Assembly: GCF_031348265.1 (NCBI RefSeq)
Contig: NZ_CP133771.1
Coordinates: forward strand, 3,782,001-3,846,000
DNA: 64,000 nt
From: Streptomyces collinus
GTDB lineage: Bacteria; Actinomycetota; Actinomycetes; Streptomycetales; Streptomycetaceae
Reading direction: 5' to 3'
Shown here: one piece after another, positions 14,567 to 23,819 of the stretch
Layout of the letters: the number at the start of each line of letters is the position of its first letter
Position numbering within the stretch: position 1 is the first letter of the stretch
The notes under the pieces: model-generated
Seen by the model: the letters and a program-made list of their open reading frames with translations, nothing else
Database searches by the model: none
What the model was told of the DNA's origin: nothing
Made by a program: the position numbers and the translations under genes

Positions 14567-17230
14567 GTGGCGGGCGAGTCCCCCGACAGGTCGAAGCAGC
14601 GCGAGTCGTCGGCACGAGAGACGTCGGGGAGCGCGAGTCCGGTTCCGGAGGCCAGGAGCGAAGTCGCCGACCCGCGGCTCGCGGTGGCCCGGGACCCGGA
14701 GAGGTCCGCCACGCGAGGCGGTGCCGACACGGCGACCCGCGTGCTGTCCACGCGGACGGCGGAGGAACCGGAGAACACCGAGGACGACGCCGAGCGGGCC
14801 GACGGCGACTCGGACACCGAGGACGCGGTCGCGGACGCCGGGCGGGGTACTTCCGGCTCTTCCGAGGGCGCGAAGGGACCCGAGGGGTCCGAGGACGCCG
14901 ATGCGCCCGAGGGGTCCGCAGGCAGTGACGGACGGCTGCGGGATGCCGTCGCCGCGTGGGTCGCGTCGGCGGACGAGGGCGAGTCGGCTGCCGTCGAGGG
15001 CGCGGGGAAGGGCGAGAAGGCCAACGAGACTGGGAAGGCCGAGGAGGCCGACGCGGGCGCTCAGGAGGCAGGGGAGGCCACCGGGGCCGCGAAGCCCGGC
15101 GCGGACGCCGAGGACGACCACGCGGACGACCGCGCGGACGAGCCTGCGGAGGCCGGCACGGACGCCGAGGATGCCCAGGAAGCCGCGGAGACGGCGTCCG
15201 AGGGCTCCGGGGCGGGCCGCGGTGACGTCGCCGAGCCCGAGGCGGACCGTTCCGCCGACGACGAGGGCACGGCCGAGGCGGAGACCGAGGCCGAGGCGGA
15301 CGAGCGGACCGACGACGAGGACTCCGAGCCCTCGGAGCCCGGTGCCGACAACGACGTCAAGGGCCCGAAGGCCACCGACACCGAGGACGACGCCACCGAG
15401 GACGCCGGCACCGACGCCGCCCCCAAGGACGACGCCGCCGAGGACAAGCCCCGCCCCGACACGACCCCGAAGTCCGGCGGAGCCACCGGCACCGACGCCG
15501 ACACCAAGGACGACGCCGCCGCCGAGAGCACGACCCCGGCCGACGCCGCCGAGGACAAGCCCGGCAAAGCCGACGACGTCACCGGCGAGTCGGACGCCGA
15601 CACCGACGACACCGACGGCTCACCCGCCAAACCCCCCGTCGACCAGCCCACCGCCGTCTTCAAGACCGTACGGCCGCCGGTGGATCAGCCCACCACCATG
15701 CTGAAGCTCGGGGGCGCGGCCAAGGACCTCCCGAAGTCGGACCTCCCGAAAACGGACGCCCCGAAGAAGGACGTCCCGGAGAGGGACGCCGAGCGGACCA
15801 GCAAGTTCGTCGCGCTCAAGCCGCTGGACGACCCGTCGGCCAGGAAGCCGGCCGCTCCGGCCGCTCCGGCGGCCCCTGCCGCCCCGGCCGAAGCCACCGC
15901 GCCCGTCCCCACCGTCGGCCCCGAGCGGACCACGCAGCAGCCGCTGCCGCCCAGGCCGCCGCTGGATCTGCTGGCCGAGCTGACGAACACCCCGCCGCCC
16001 CCGGAGACCCCGCTGCGGACGGCGGCCCGGCGGGTGAAGATCTGGACGCCGCTGGTGCTGCTGCTGGTCGTCGTCTTCGCGGTCGTGCAGAGCGTGCGCC
16101 CGCTCCCCTCGCCCACCCTGGAGCTGACCGCGAAGGACAGCTACACCTTCGAGGGCGGCAAGGTCGACATCCCGTGGCCCGCCGACGGCCAGGCCGCGCT
16201 GGACGTCCAGGGCATCGGCACGTTCGGCTCCTCCGGCGAGCAGAAGCCCGTTCCGATCGCGAGTGTCGCCAAGGTCATGACCGCCTACGTCATCCTGCGC
16301 GACCACCCGCTCAAGAGCGGCGCGGACGGCCCGAAGATCCTGATCGACCAGGCCGCGCAGGACCAGTCCGACGCCGGCCAGGAGTCCACCGTCGACGTCA
16401 CCAAGGGCGACAGGATCACCGAGCGGGAGGCCCTGGAGAGCATCCTGATCGCGTCCGCGAACAATGTGGCGCGGCTGCTCGCCCGCTGGGACGCGGGGTC
16501 CGAGAAGGCGTTCGTGCAGAAGATGAACGACGCCGCCAAGGACCTCGGCATGAAGAACACGACGTACACCGACCCGTCGGGCCTGAACAACACGACCGTC
16601 TCCACGGCCGTGGACCAGGTGAAGCTCGCCAAGGCCGCCATGCTGCAGCCGGCCTTCCGCGAGGTCGCGACGATGATGTCGTACGTCGACTACAAGCAGA
16701 AGAAGCACGACAACTGGAACCGCCTGGTCGGCTACAACGACGTCACCGGCATCAAGACCGGCACCACCACCTCGGCGCTCGGCAACCTCGTCTTCTCCGC
16801 CAGGAAGGACGTGAACGGCGAGGTGCACCGGATCATCGGCGCGGTCGTGCGCCAGCCCGCCGGCGGCCCGGACAACACGATCCTGGGCGCTGCTCTCCAC
16901 GAGGGCGACAAGCTGATCCGGGCCGCGCAGGGCGCGCTGGAGTCGGCGACGATCCTGAAGAAGGGCGACGTCGTCGGGTACGCGGACGACGGTCTCGGCG
17001 GCCGTACGCCGGTCGCCGTCACCGAGGACGTCACGGCCGTCGGCTGGGCGGGCCTGTCCGTCAAGCTGACGTTCGCCGCAGACGACCTGCCGCACACGGC
17101 GAAGGCCGGCACGAAGGTGGGCACGCTCACCGTCGGCGACGGCACCACCAGCGCCGTGAAGGTCCCGGTGGCCCTCCAGAAGGACCTGGTGGAGCCGGGC
17201 TTCGGGGCCAAGCTCACGCGCCTCGGCTGA
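14567..17230 (+). CDS. D-alanyl-D-alanine carboxypeptidase (S11) with very long acidic cytoplasmic tail
   Basis: Trims the terminal D-Ala of peptidoglycan stems. The 887-residue protein has four parts. Residues 1-350 are a disordered tail built from Asp, Glu, Ala and Thr. Residues 355-380 carry two PPVDQPT motifs (near 357 and 371). One membrane helix lies at about 490-512. An extracellular S11 domain has SxxK (Ser566, Lys569, SVAKVM), SxN (Ser630-Asn632, SANN) and KTG (730-732). The orientation is tail inside, enzyme outside. GTG 14567 follows AGGAGG; a longer reading adds non-coding residues. Its position matches SCO4439, reported to act in spore wall maturation. Confidence 0.88.
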   Translation: MAGESPDRSKQRESSARETSGSASPVPEARSEVADPRLAVARDPERSATRGGADTATRVLSTRTAEEPENTEDDAERADGDSDTEDAVADAGRGTSGSSEGAKGPEGSEDADAPEGSAGSDGRLRDAVAAWVASADEGESAAVEGAGKGEKANETGKAEEADAGAQEAGEATGAAKPGADAEDDHADDRADEPAEAGTDAEDAQEAAETASEGSGAGRGDVAEPEADRSADDEGTAEAETEAEADERTDDEDSEPSEPGADNDVKGPKATDTEDDATEDAGTDAAPKDDAAEDKPRPDTTPKSGGATGTDADTKDDAAAESTTPADAAEDKPGKADDVTGESDADTDDTDGSPAKPPVDQPTAVFKTVRPPVDQPTTMLKLGGAAKDLPKSDLPKTDAPKKDVPERDAERTSKFVALKPLDDPSARKPAAPAAPAAPAAPAEATAPVPTVGPERTTQQPLPPRPPLDLLAELTNTPPPPETPLRTAARRVKIWTPLVLLLVVVFAVVQSVRPLPSPTLELTAKDSYTFEGGKVDIPWPADGQAALDVQGIGTFGSSGEQKPVPIASVAKVMTAYVILRDHPLKSGADGPKILIDQAAQDQSDAGQESTVDVTKGDRITEREALESILIASANNVARLLARWDAGSEKAFVQKMNDAAKDLGMKNTTYTDPSGLNNTTVSTAVDQVKLAKAAMLQPAFREVATMMSYVDYKQKKHDNWNRLVGYNDVTGIKTGTTTSALGNLVFSARKDVNGEVHRIIGAVVRQPAGGPDNTILGAALHEGDKLIRAAQGALESATILKKGDVVGYADDGLGGRTPVAVTEDVTAVGWAGLSVKLTFAADDLPHTAKAGTKVGTLTVGDGTTSAVKVPVALQKDLVEPGFGAKLTRLG

Positions 17231-17362
17231 CCCGGGGCGCCACCCGCACCACCGCACTCCGCCGGTAACGGCCCGTCCGGGCGCCGCCCGGCGGGGTGCG
17301 TGCTAGCGTCCCGAACCGGGACAGGCCGAGAACAGAAGACGGGACACGGGGAGTGCCTTCGA

Positions 17363-19318
17363 GTGGCCACTGCGGAGCCGACACGCGCAGACGACACCGG
17401 GCCGGGCGCGGTATCAGGCCCGCGAATACGCCTGCCCGAAGCGCCGGAAGCCGACGCACCGGAAGCCGGCACCCCGGAAGTCCACGCGCCGGAAGTCCAC
17501 GCGCCGGAAGTCCGCGCCTCTGACGCCAGCGCGCCCGACGGCAGCGCGCCCGACGGCAGCGCACCCGGGGGCCGCAAGGCGGAGTTCGAGTGGCCCGCCC
17601 CCGTCCTGGCGCTGCGTGAGCGCATGCTGCGGCACCCGGTCCTGTCCGTCACGGGCCTCGCCGCGGCGCTGCACATCCTCTGGTTCTTCACGTTCGCGAA
17701 CAGCGGTGGCGACCTGGCCGCGCAGGACGCGTGGGCCGAGTTCGTCGGCCGGCACCCGGACTCGGCGTACAACCTCGCCTGGTACGGCGGGATGCACCCC
17801 GTGTCGTACAGCATGGTGTCGCCGTATCTGATGTCGCTGCTCGGCGTGCGGACGACGATGATGATCGCGGGCACGGTCTCGGCCGGTCTGCTGACGCTGC
17901 TCCTCCTGCGCAGCCGCTCCGTCCTCAACCCGCTGTGGGCGTCGCTGGCCGGTGTGTTCGGGCTGTTCTGCAACGCGGTGTCCGGGCGCGTGACGTTCGG
18001 TCTCGGCATGATGTTCGCGCTCGGCGCGGTCGCCGTCGTGTTCTGCTGGCCCTACCGGTGGCGCTACAAGCGCTGGGCGAAGGCCCTGAGCGCGGCGCCG
18101 CTGGCCGCGCTGGCCACCATGTCGTCGCCGGTCGCGGGCCTGTTCGTGGGCCTGGTGGCGGTGGCGTTGTTCCTGCAGAAGCGGCGGCCGGGCGCGTGGG
18201 CGCTGGGTCTGGCGCCGACAGCGGTGGTGGCGGTGTCGGCGTGGCTGTTCCCGTTCTCGGGCACGCAGCCGATGATGATCGGCTCGGTGCTGCTGCCGCT
18301 CGCGTTCTCGGTCCTCGCCTACGTGCTGGTCCCGCGGGAGTGGAAGACGGTCCGGCTCACGGCCGCGGTGTACGGCCTGGGGGTCGTGCTGGTGTGGCTG
18401 ATCAGCTCCCAGATCGGGTCGAACATCACCCGGCTGGCGATGCTGTTCGCCGGGGTCGCGCTGGTCGCCGCGCTGCCGTTCACGGTGCCGCGCAGCCGCA
18501 AGTGGTACGCGGCCGTCGTGGCGCTGTGCGGTTTCGGCGTGTGGATCGGCTTCAAGACGGTCGACGACATCGTGCACACCGCCCCGGCGGCGTCCTGGTC
18601 GCGTGAGCTCGCGCCGCTCGTCAACGAGCTGCAGGAGGTCGGCGCCGAGAAGGGCCGGGTCGAGGTCGTCCCGGCCCGCTCCCACCGCGAGGCCTCCGCG
18701 CTCGCCCCGTACGTCAATCTGGCCCGCGGCTGGAACCGCCAGGCCGACATGGAGCGCAACCCCCTCTTCTACGACGACACCCTCAACTCGGCGAACTACC
18801 ACGAGTGGCTGAAGCGCTGGGCGGTGCACTACGTCGTGCTGCCGAAGGGCGAGCCGGACGGCGACGGGGGGCAGCGGGAGCGGGCGCTGGTGCGGCGCGG
18901 GCTGCCGTACCTGACCCAGATCTGGGGCAACGACACCTGGCAGCTGTTCAGGGTGACCGCCCCGACCCCGCTGGCCGAGCCGAACGCGGTGGTCGACCGG
19001 GCCGAGCAGGGCGAGATGATCCTCCAGGTGAAGAAGGCGGGCCGGATCCTGGTCCGCATCCCGTACTCGCCGTGGCTGAGCATCGTCGACGCGGAGGGCA
19101 AGAGCCTGAAGCCGCCGCAGGAGACGGAGGAGTCCAGGAACCGCCCCGAGGGCGAGCCGAAGACGTACCTGAACGTCAACGGCTGCCTCACGGAGACGGA
19201 GGAGGACGCGCAGGGCGACAAGTGGACGGAGCTGCTGGCCCCGAAGGCCGGCACGTACCGTCTGGCGGCGCCGTACCAGCTCCCGCGGGGGACGCCGTGC
19301 CCGGAGGAGCTGCGCTGA
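17363..19318 (+). CDS. Polytopic membrane protein, GT-C-like, with repeat-rich N-terminus
   Basis: A 651-residue protein. The first 75 residues are cytoplasmic and low-complexity, with APEVH and APDGS repeats. About 11-12 membrane helices follow (residues 90-400), then a soluble C-terminal part of about 240 residues. The first loop, SGGDLAAQDAWAEFVGRHPDSAYNLAWYGG, with acidic residues after helix 1, recalls GT-C glycosyltransferases or arabinosyltransferase-like proteins acting outside the membrane on polyprenyl-linked sugars; this is inference. GTG 17363 is the best-spaced start. It follows the carboxypeptidase gene by 132 bases in the same direction, consistent with a cell-wall role. Confidence 0.72.
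   Translation: MATAEPTRADDTGPGAVSGPRIRLPEAPEADAPEAGTPEVHAPEVHAPEVRASDASAPDGSAPDGSAPGGRKAEFEWPAPVLALRERMLRHPVLSVTGLAAALHILWFFTFANSGGDLAAQDAWAEFVGRHPDSAYNLAWYGGMHPVSYSMVSPYLMSLLGVRTTMMIAGTVSAGLLTLLLLRSRSVLNPLWASLAGVFGLFCNAVSGRVTFGLGMMFALGAVAVVFCWPYRWRYKRWAKALSAAPLAALATMSSPVAGLFVGLVAVALFLQKRRPGAWALGLAPTAVVAVSAWLFPFSGTQPMMIGSVLLPLAFSVLAYVLVPREWKTVRLTAAVYGLGVVLVWLISSQIGSNITRLAMLFAGVALVAALPFTVPRSRKWYAAVVALCGFGVWIGFKTVDDIVHTAPAASWSRELAPLVNELQEVGAEKGRVEVVPARSHREASALAPYVNLARGWNRQADMERNPLFYDDTLNSANYHEWLKRWAVHYVVLPKGEPDGDGGQRERALVRRGLPYLTQIWGNDTWQLFRVTAPTPLAEPNAVVDRAEQGEMILQVKKAGRILVRIPYSPWLSIVDAEGKSLKPPQETEESRNRPEGEPKTYLNVNGCLTETEEDAQGDKWTELLAPKAGTYRLAAPYQLPRGTPCPEELR
17474..17575 (+). repeat. Two 15-bp tandem repeat arrays inside the membrane-protein gene
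   Basis: Three copies of CCGGAAGTCCACGCG (period 15, from 17474) encode PEVHA. They are followed by about three copies of GCGCCCGACGGCAGC from 17531, encoding APDGS. The period is a multiple of 3, so copy-number changes keep frame. Confidence 0.75.
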
Positions 19319-19418
19319 GCCGGTCGGCCCGGTCCGCCGCACCCCTCTGACCCGCCTTTCCCGTTCGATTACAGTGCTGAGCTGTCGTACGTATGGACGG
19401 TGCCCTGGGGAGGTCTAG

Positions 19419-20539
19419 GTGGGTGCGACTGCCGGCGCCGTCTGGGGCCGTACAGAGCAGCAGGACTTCCGCAGCCGGGTGCGCGGGACCCTGCTCGGCG
19501 TGGCCGTCGGAGACGCGCTGGGGACGCCGGTCGACCGGCTGACCATCGACGGGATACGGGAGGCGCACGGGGCGGAGGGCCTGGTGGACCTGGCCCCCGC
19601 CTTCGGCAGACGCGGCGCCGTCACGCACCTCACCCAGCTCACCCTGTTCTCCGTCGACGGACTGATCCGGGCCCAGGTCAGGCGGGACACCGGCGCCTGG
19701 CATCCGCCGACCGATCTGCACCGGGCGTATCTGCGCTGGGCCGCCACCCAGCGTGACTGGGGGCCCGACGAACGCCGCAAGGAAGACGGGTGGCTGGCGC
19801 GGGAGGAGTGGCTGTACGCGCGGCGGGAACCCAGCCGCGCGCTGCTGCTGGGGCTCGGCGACGAGACCATGGGGACGCCGGAGGCGCCCAAGAACCCCGG
19901 TGAGGCCGGGCCCGAGGCCGCCGCCCGGTCGGCCCCCTTCGGGTTGCTGGTGGGCTGGGAGCCGCAGCTGGTCGCCCAGCTCGCCGTCGAGTGCGCGGCG
20001 CAGACCCACGGCCATCCCACGGCCGCCCTGGCGGCGGGCGCGTACGCCGTGATCGTGCATGCGCTGGCGCTGGGCGAGAGCCTCGACGCCGCCGTGCAGC
20101 GGACCTTCGGGCTGCTGGCCGCCCGGCCCGGGCACCAGCCGGTGTCGGACGCGTTGCAGCATGCGCTGGGTGCCGTGCGGCAGGGTATGCCCGGCCCGGA
20201 GCGGGTGGCCGAGCTGAGCGGCGCGGGTACGGCGGAGGGGCTGGTCGCCGCCGCCGTGTACTGCGCGCTGGTCGCGGCCGACGTCCGGCACGGGCTGTGT
20301 CTCGCCGTGAACCACGACGGCCCGTCCGCCGCCACCGGCGCGCTGACCGGCGGCCTGCTCGGCGCGCTGCACGGGGAGACCGCGCTGCCGCCGCCGCCTG
20401 GCTGGCCGAGCTGGAGGGCCGCCCGACCATCCTGGAACTCGCCGACGACTTCGCCATGGAGATGACCCAGGGCCCGGCCCTGCACGGCCCGGCCGGCTCC
20501 TCCCCCGGCTGGCTCGCCCGCTACCCGCGCGGCGTGTAG
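19419..20539 (+). pseudogene. ADP-ribosylglycohydrolase family gene with 3' frameshift and degenerate metal sites
   Basis: Frame starting at GTG 19419 (GGGGAGG just upstream) has the family opening RVRGTLLGVAVGDALGTPVD and the closing ATGALTGGLLGALHGE. At a CCG-repeat tract (about 20388-20402) the frame is lost. The natural C-terminus, AWLAELEGRPTILELADDF to WLARYPRGV, continues in another frame to TAG 20539. A one-base change would restore about 373 residues. Independently, the family's TDDT metal motif reads THLT (residues 69-72) and the C-terminal Asp-rich motif reads HDGPSAAT (near 302). The protein is thus probably not an active hydrolase even if read through. Slippage in the CCG tract or a sequencing error could explain the frameshift. 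Confidence 0.68.
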
Positions 20540-20701
20540 GACGCCCCCTGCCCATTGCTCACTCCCGTGGCATGGGCACGTCACCGTACAGTGGTCGTCC
20601 CGTCACCTTCGGTCCACAGGATCTGCACGGCCCGGCGCGGGACCACCGTCCTGCGACTGCTGCACCGGGCTCGTCCGTTCATCCCCCTTCGTGGAGGCAC
20701 T

Positions 20702-22009
20702 GTGCGCAACCTGCGCGGGACACAGACGGCCGCGATCGCCGCGGCTCTGGCGGCCATGGCGGTTCTGCCCACCCCGGCCCGGGCCGCCGACTCAGGGCTC
20801 CCGGGGGTGACCGCCACCACCGAGACCCCGGCCCTGTACGGCGACGATGCCGGCGGCAATGCCGACGCCGACGACCCGGCGATCTGGCGCAACGCCGCCG
20901 ACCCCGACGCCAGCCTGGTGATCGCCACCGCCAAGGAGGGCGGCCTGCGCGTGTACGACCTCGCCGGCAAGGAGGTGCAGTCGATCCCGGCGCCGCCCGC
21001 CCCCACCCCCGACGACAAGCCGGGCCGCTTCAACAACGTGGACCTGATCTCCGGGTTCCCGCTGCCGACCGGCCGCGCCGACGTCGCCGTCGTCACCGAC
21101 CGCGGCCGCGACCACCTGCGGATCTACCGCATCAACCCCGGTGCCGCCCGGCCGCTGACCGACGTCACCGACCCGAACGCCCCGCTGGTCTTCTCCACGA
21201 CCCAGGACGAGGTCAACGAGCAGGCCACCCCCTACGGTCTGGCCGCCTGGAAGGACAAGGCCACCGGCCGCTCCTACGCCGTGGTCAGCCAGCGCAGCCG
21301 CACCCGGCTCGCCCTGCTGGAGCTGAAGACGACCTCCGGCGGAGCGGTCACCTACCGGCAGGTGCGCACCTACGACCTGCCCGCCTCCTTCGCCCTCCCG
21401 AATGGCACGTCCTGGACCCCCTGCACCGACCCCGGTGACCTCCCGCAGGTCGAGGGCATGGTCGTGGACCCGGCCAACAAGGTGCTCTACGCCGGTCAGG
21501 AGGACGTCGGCATCTGGCGGCTGCCCGCCGACCTCGGCGGCAGGCCGAAGCTGATCGACAAGGTCCGGGAGTACGGCGTCCCCGCCGCTTACGACGAGGC
21601 GACCGAGGAGTGCGTCGCGGGCGCCGACCCGGGCTACGGCGGCACGCACCTGTCCGCCGACGTCGAGGGCCTGACGATCCTCGACGAGGGTGACGGCGAC
21701 GGCTACCTGTTCGCCTCCAGCCAGGGCGACGACACCTTCGCCGCCTACGACCGCGAGGTCTCCGACGACAACGAGTACGAGAGCGGCTTCCGGATCACGG
21801 CCGGGACCGTCGACGGCTCCGAGGAGTGCGACGGCGCCGCCGTACTGAACGCCCCCCTCGGTTCCCGCTACCCGAACGGCCTGCTCGTGGTGCAGGACGG
21901 GCACAACACACCGGACGAGACGGACGAGGACGGAGAGGTCCGCGACAACACCGACTTCAAGTTCGTCGACCTGCGCAAGGTCACCGGCGCGCTGCACGAG
22001 GACGACTGA
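20702..22009 (+). CDS. Secreted beta-propeller phytase
   Basis: Releases phosphate from phytate outside the cell, using calcium. The 435-residue protein has a signal peptide ending near ARAAD and a six-bladed propeller. Typical motifs are DADDPAIWRN, KEGGLRVYDLAG, NNVDLISGF, VVTDRGRDHLRIY, YAGQEDVGIW and ADVEGLTI. Acidic residues in these loops form the calcium sites. GTG 20702 is preferred: GGAGG lies at 20693-20697 and a signal peptide follows directly. A GTTCATCCCCC unit at 20677 resembles a PHO-box half, which would fit phosphate control, but it is a single unit. A strong terminator follows. Confidence 0.9.
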   Translation: MRNLRGTQTAAIAAALAAMAVLPTPARAADSGLPGVTATTETPALYGDDAGGNADADDPAIWRNAADPDASLVIATAKEGGLRVYDLAGKEVQSIPAPPAPTPDDKPGRFNNVDLISGFPLPTGRADVAVVTDRGRDHLRIYRINPGAARPLTDVTDPNAPLVFSTTQDEVNEQATPYGLAAWKDKATGRSYAVVSQRSRTRLALLELKTTSGGAVTYRQVRTYDLPASFALPNGTSWTPCTDPGDLPQVEGMVVDPANKVLYAGQEDVGIWRLPADLGGRPKLIDKVREYGVPAAYDEATEECVAGADPGYGGTHLSADVEGLTILDEGDGDGYLFASSQGDDTFAAYDREVSDDNEYESGFRITAGTVDGSEECDGAAVLNAPLGSRYPNGLLVVQDGHNTPDETDEDGEVRDNTDFKFVDLRKVTGALHEDD

Positions 22010-22017
22010 ACAGCCGT

Positions 22018-22048
22018 GTGCCCTCCGCCCCGTTCGGGCGGAGGGCAC
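22018..22048. terminator. Bidirectional terminator between phytase and symporter genes
   Basis: GTGCCCTCCGCCC at 22018-22030 and its perfect 13-base complement at 22036-22048, loop CGTTC, between convergent stops. Confidence 0.8.
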
Positions 22049-22072
22049 ATCGTCGTCACGGCCGCGGCGTAG

Positions 22073-23647
22073 CTAGTCCTTCACCGTCGCACGCACGGTG
22101 GTGTCCTCGACACCGCCCGCCGGCGCCACAACGGCGGCCGCGGCGGCCCCGTCCCCGTCCGTGTTGATCTTCTCGATGATCGCCAGCCGTTCCGGGGTGT
22201 CCTCCGGCCGGATGTAGCCGACGAGGATGTAGAGGACCAGCGAGACCGCCAGCGGGATCGACACCTGGTACTGGAGCGGCACGCCGCCCTCGACGTTCCA
22301 GTTGATCGGGTAGTTCACCAGCCAGAAGGCGAGCAGGCCCATCGACCAGCTGACGAGGGCCGCCGTCGGGCCGGAGCGGCGGAACGCCCGCAGCAGGCCC
22401 AGCATCATCGGGATCGCCATCGGGCCCATCAGACCGGCCACCCACTTGATGACGACCGTGATGATGTCCTTGAAGGCTGGGGAGTTGACCTGCGTCGCCG
22501 CCGCCATGGACAGGCCGAGGAAGACGACCGTGGCGATGCGGGCGACCCGCAGGCCCTGGCTCTGGTTCCAGGCCCGGGCCCGCGCCCAGATCACCGGCGC
22601 GCAGTCCCGGGTGAACACCGCCGCGATGGCGTTGGCGTCCGAGGAGCACATGGCCATGGTGTGCGAGAAGAAGCCGACGATCACCAGGCCCAGCAGGCCG
22701 TGCGGCAGGAGCTGTTCGGTCATCAGGGCGTAGGAGTCCGAGCCGTCGGGCTTCTGCGACTCGACCAGCAGCGGCGACATCCACATGGGGAAGAACAGCA
22801 CCAGCGGCCAGACCAGCCAGAGGATCGCCGAGAGGCGGGCCGACCGCTCGGCCTCCTTGGCGTTCGGCGTGGCCATGTACCGCTGGGCCTGGTTGAGCAT
22901 GCCGCCGTTGTACTCGAAGAGCTTGATGAAGAGGAACGCGAGCAGGAACACCGTGCCGTAGTCGCCGACCAGGGGCTTCTCGTGGCCCTGGAGTTCGGGC
23001 GAGTCCCAGACGCCGAAGAAGCCGCCGTGGTCGTCGAGGCGCACGAAGACCGCGACGAACATCGCGATGCCGGCCAGCAACTGGATGACGAACTGGCCGA
23101 GTTCGGTCAGCGCGTCCGCCCAGAGGCCGCCGATGGTGCAGTAGACGGCGGTGATGGTGCCGGTGATGAGGATGCCCTGGTTGAGGGAGATGCCCGTGAA
23201 GACGGACAGCAGCGTGGCGATCGCCGCCCACTTGGCTCCCACATCCACGATCTTCAGCAGCATGCCCGACCAGGCCAGCGCCTGCTGCGTCTTGAGGTCG
23301 TAGCGGTTCTTCAAGTACTCCAGTGGGGAGGCCACATGGAGCCGGGAGCGCAGCCGGTTGATGCGCGGGGCGAACAGCTTCGACCCGATGGCGATACCGA
23401 GGGCGATGGGGAAGGACCAGGTGACGAAGGAGGTGACGCCGTAGGTGTAGGCGATGCCCGCGTACCCGGTGAACATCACCGCGCTGTAGCCCGACATGTG
23501 GTGCGAGATGCCGGAGAGCCACCACGGCATCTTGCCGCCGGCGGTGAAGAAGTCGCTGACGTTGTCGACGCGTTTGTGCGACCAGACGCCGATCGCGACC
23601 ATCACGGCGAAGTAGCCGATGAGCACGGCCCAGTCGAGACCGTTCAT
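22073..23647 (-). CDS. Sodium:solute symporter (SSS family)
   Basis: A 524-residue inner-membrane transporter with about 13 hydrophobic segments and the SSS pattern. Motifs include DWAVLIGYFAVMVAIGVWS, DFFTAGGKMPWWLSGISHHMSGYSAVMF, the sodium-site helix regions and GGLWADALTELGQF. The FTAGGKMPWW region resembles members carrying sugars or inositol, but the substrate is not evident. ATG 23647 has GGAAGGGG upstream. A 15-bp palindrome at 23755 may control it. The C-terminal 30 residues are an Ala/Val-rich tail. Confidence 0.88.
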   Translation of the reverse strand: MNGLDWAVLIGYFAVMVAIGVWSHKRVDNVSDFFTAGGKMPWWLSGISHHMSGYSAVMFTGYAGIAYTYGVTSFVTWSFPIALGIAIGSKLFAPRINRLRSRLHVASPLEYLKNRYDLKTQQALAWSGMLLKIVDVGAKWAAIATLLSVFTGISLNQGILITGTITAVYCTIGGLWADALTELGQFVIQLLAGIAMFVAVFVRLDDHGGFFGVWDSPELQGHEKPLVGDYGTVFLLAFLFIKLFEYNGGMLNQAQRYMATPNAKEAERSARLSAILWLVWPLVLFFPMWMSPLLVESQKPDGSDSYALMTEQLLPHGLLGLVIVGFFSHTMAMCSSDANAIAAVFTRDCAPVIWARARAWNQSQGLRVARIATVVFLGLSMAAATQVNSPAFKDIITVVIKWVAGLMGPMAIPMMLGLLRAFRRSGPTAALVSWSMGLLAFWLVNYPINWNVEGGVPLQYQVSIPLAVSLVLYILVGYIRPEDTPERLAIIEKINTDGDGAAAAAVVAPAGGVEDTTVRATVKD

Positions 23648-23754
23648 GAATCCCCTTCCACGGTGCTGCCGCCAGGGTCAGGCATGTGAACTCTGGGTTC
23701 GGTGACGTGCGCACGGCAAGCAAGGGGAAGGTCAAGAGACCGTAAAATAGTTCG

Positions 23755-23769
23755 CTGAGGTGACCTCAG
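23755..23769. promoter_or_regulatory. Palindrome CTGAGGTGACCTCAG upstream of the symporter
   Basis: Perfect 7-bp arms around one base, 108 bases upstream of the symporter start, next to a TATTTT on the minus strand that could be its -10. The shape suggests a GntR/LacI-type or similar repressor site. No matching regulator gene is adjacent. Confidence 0.5.
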
Positions 23770-23819
23770 TTTATGTACATGAACCCACGCAGGGGCCGGG
23801 GTGTGGCTGGAAATCGCCC

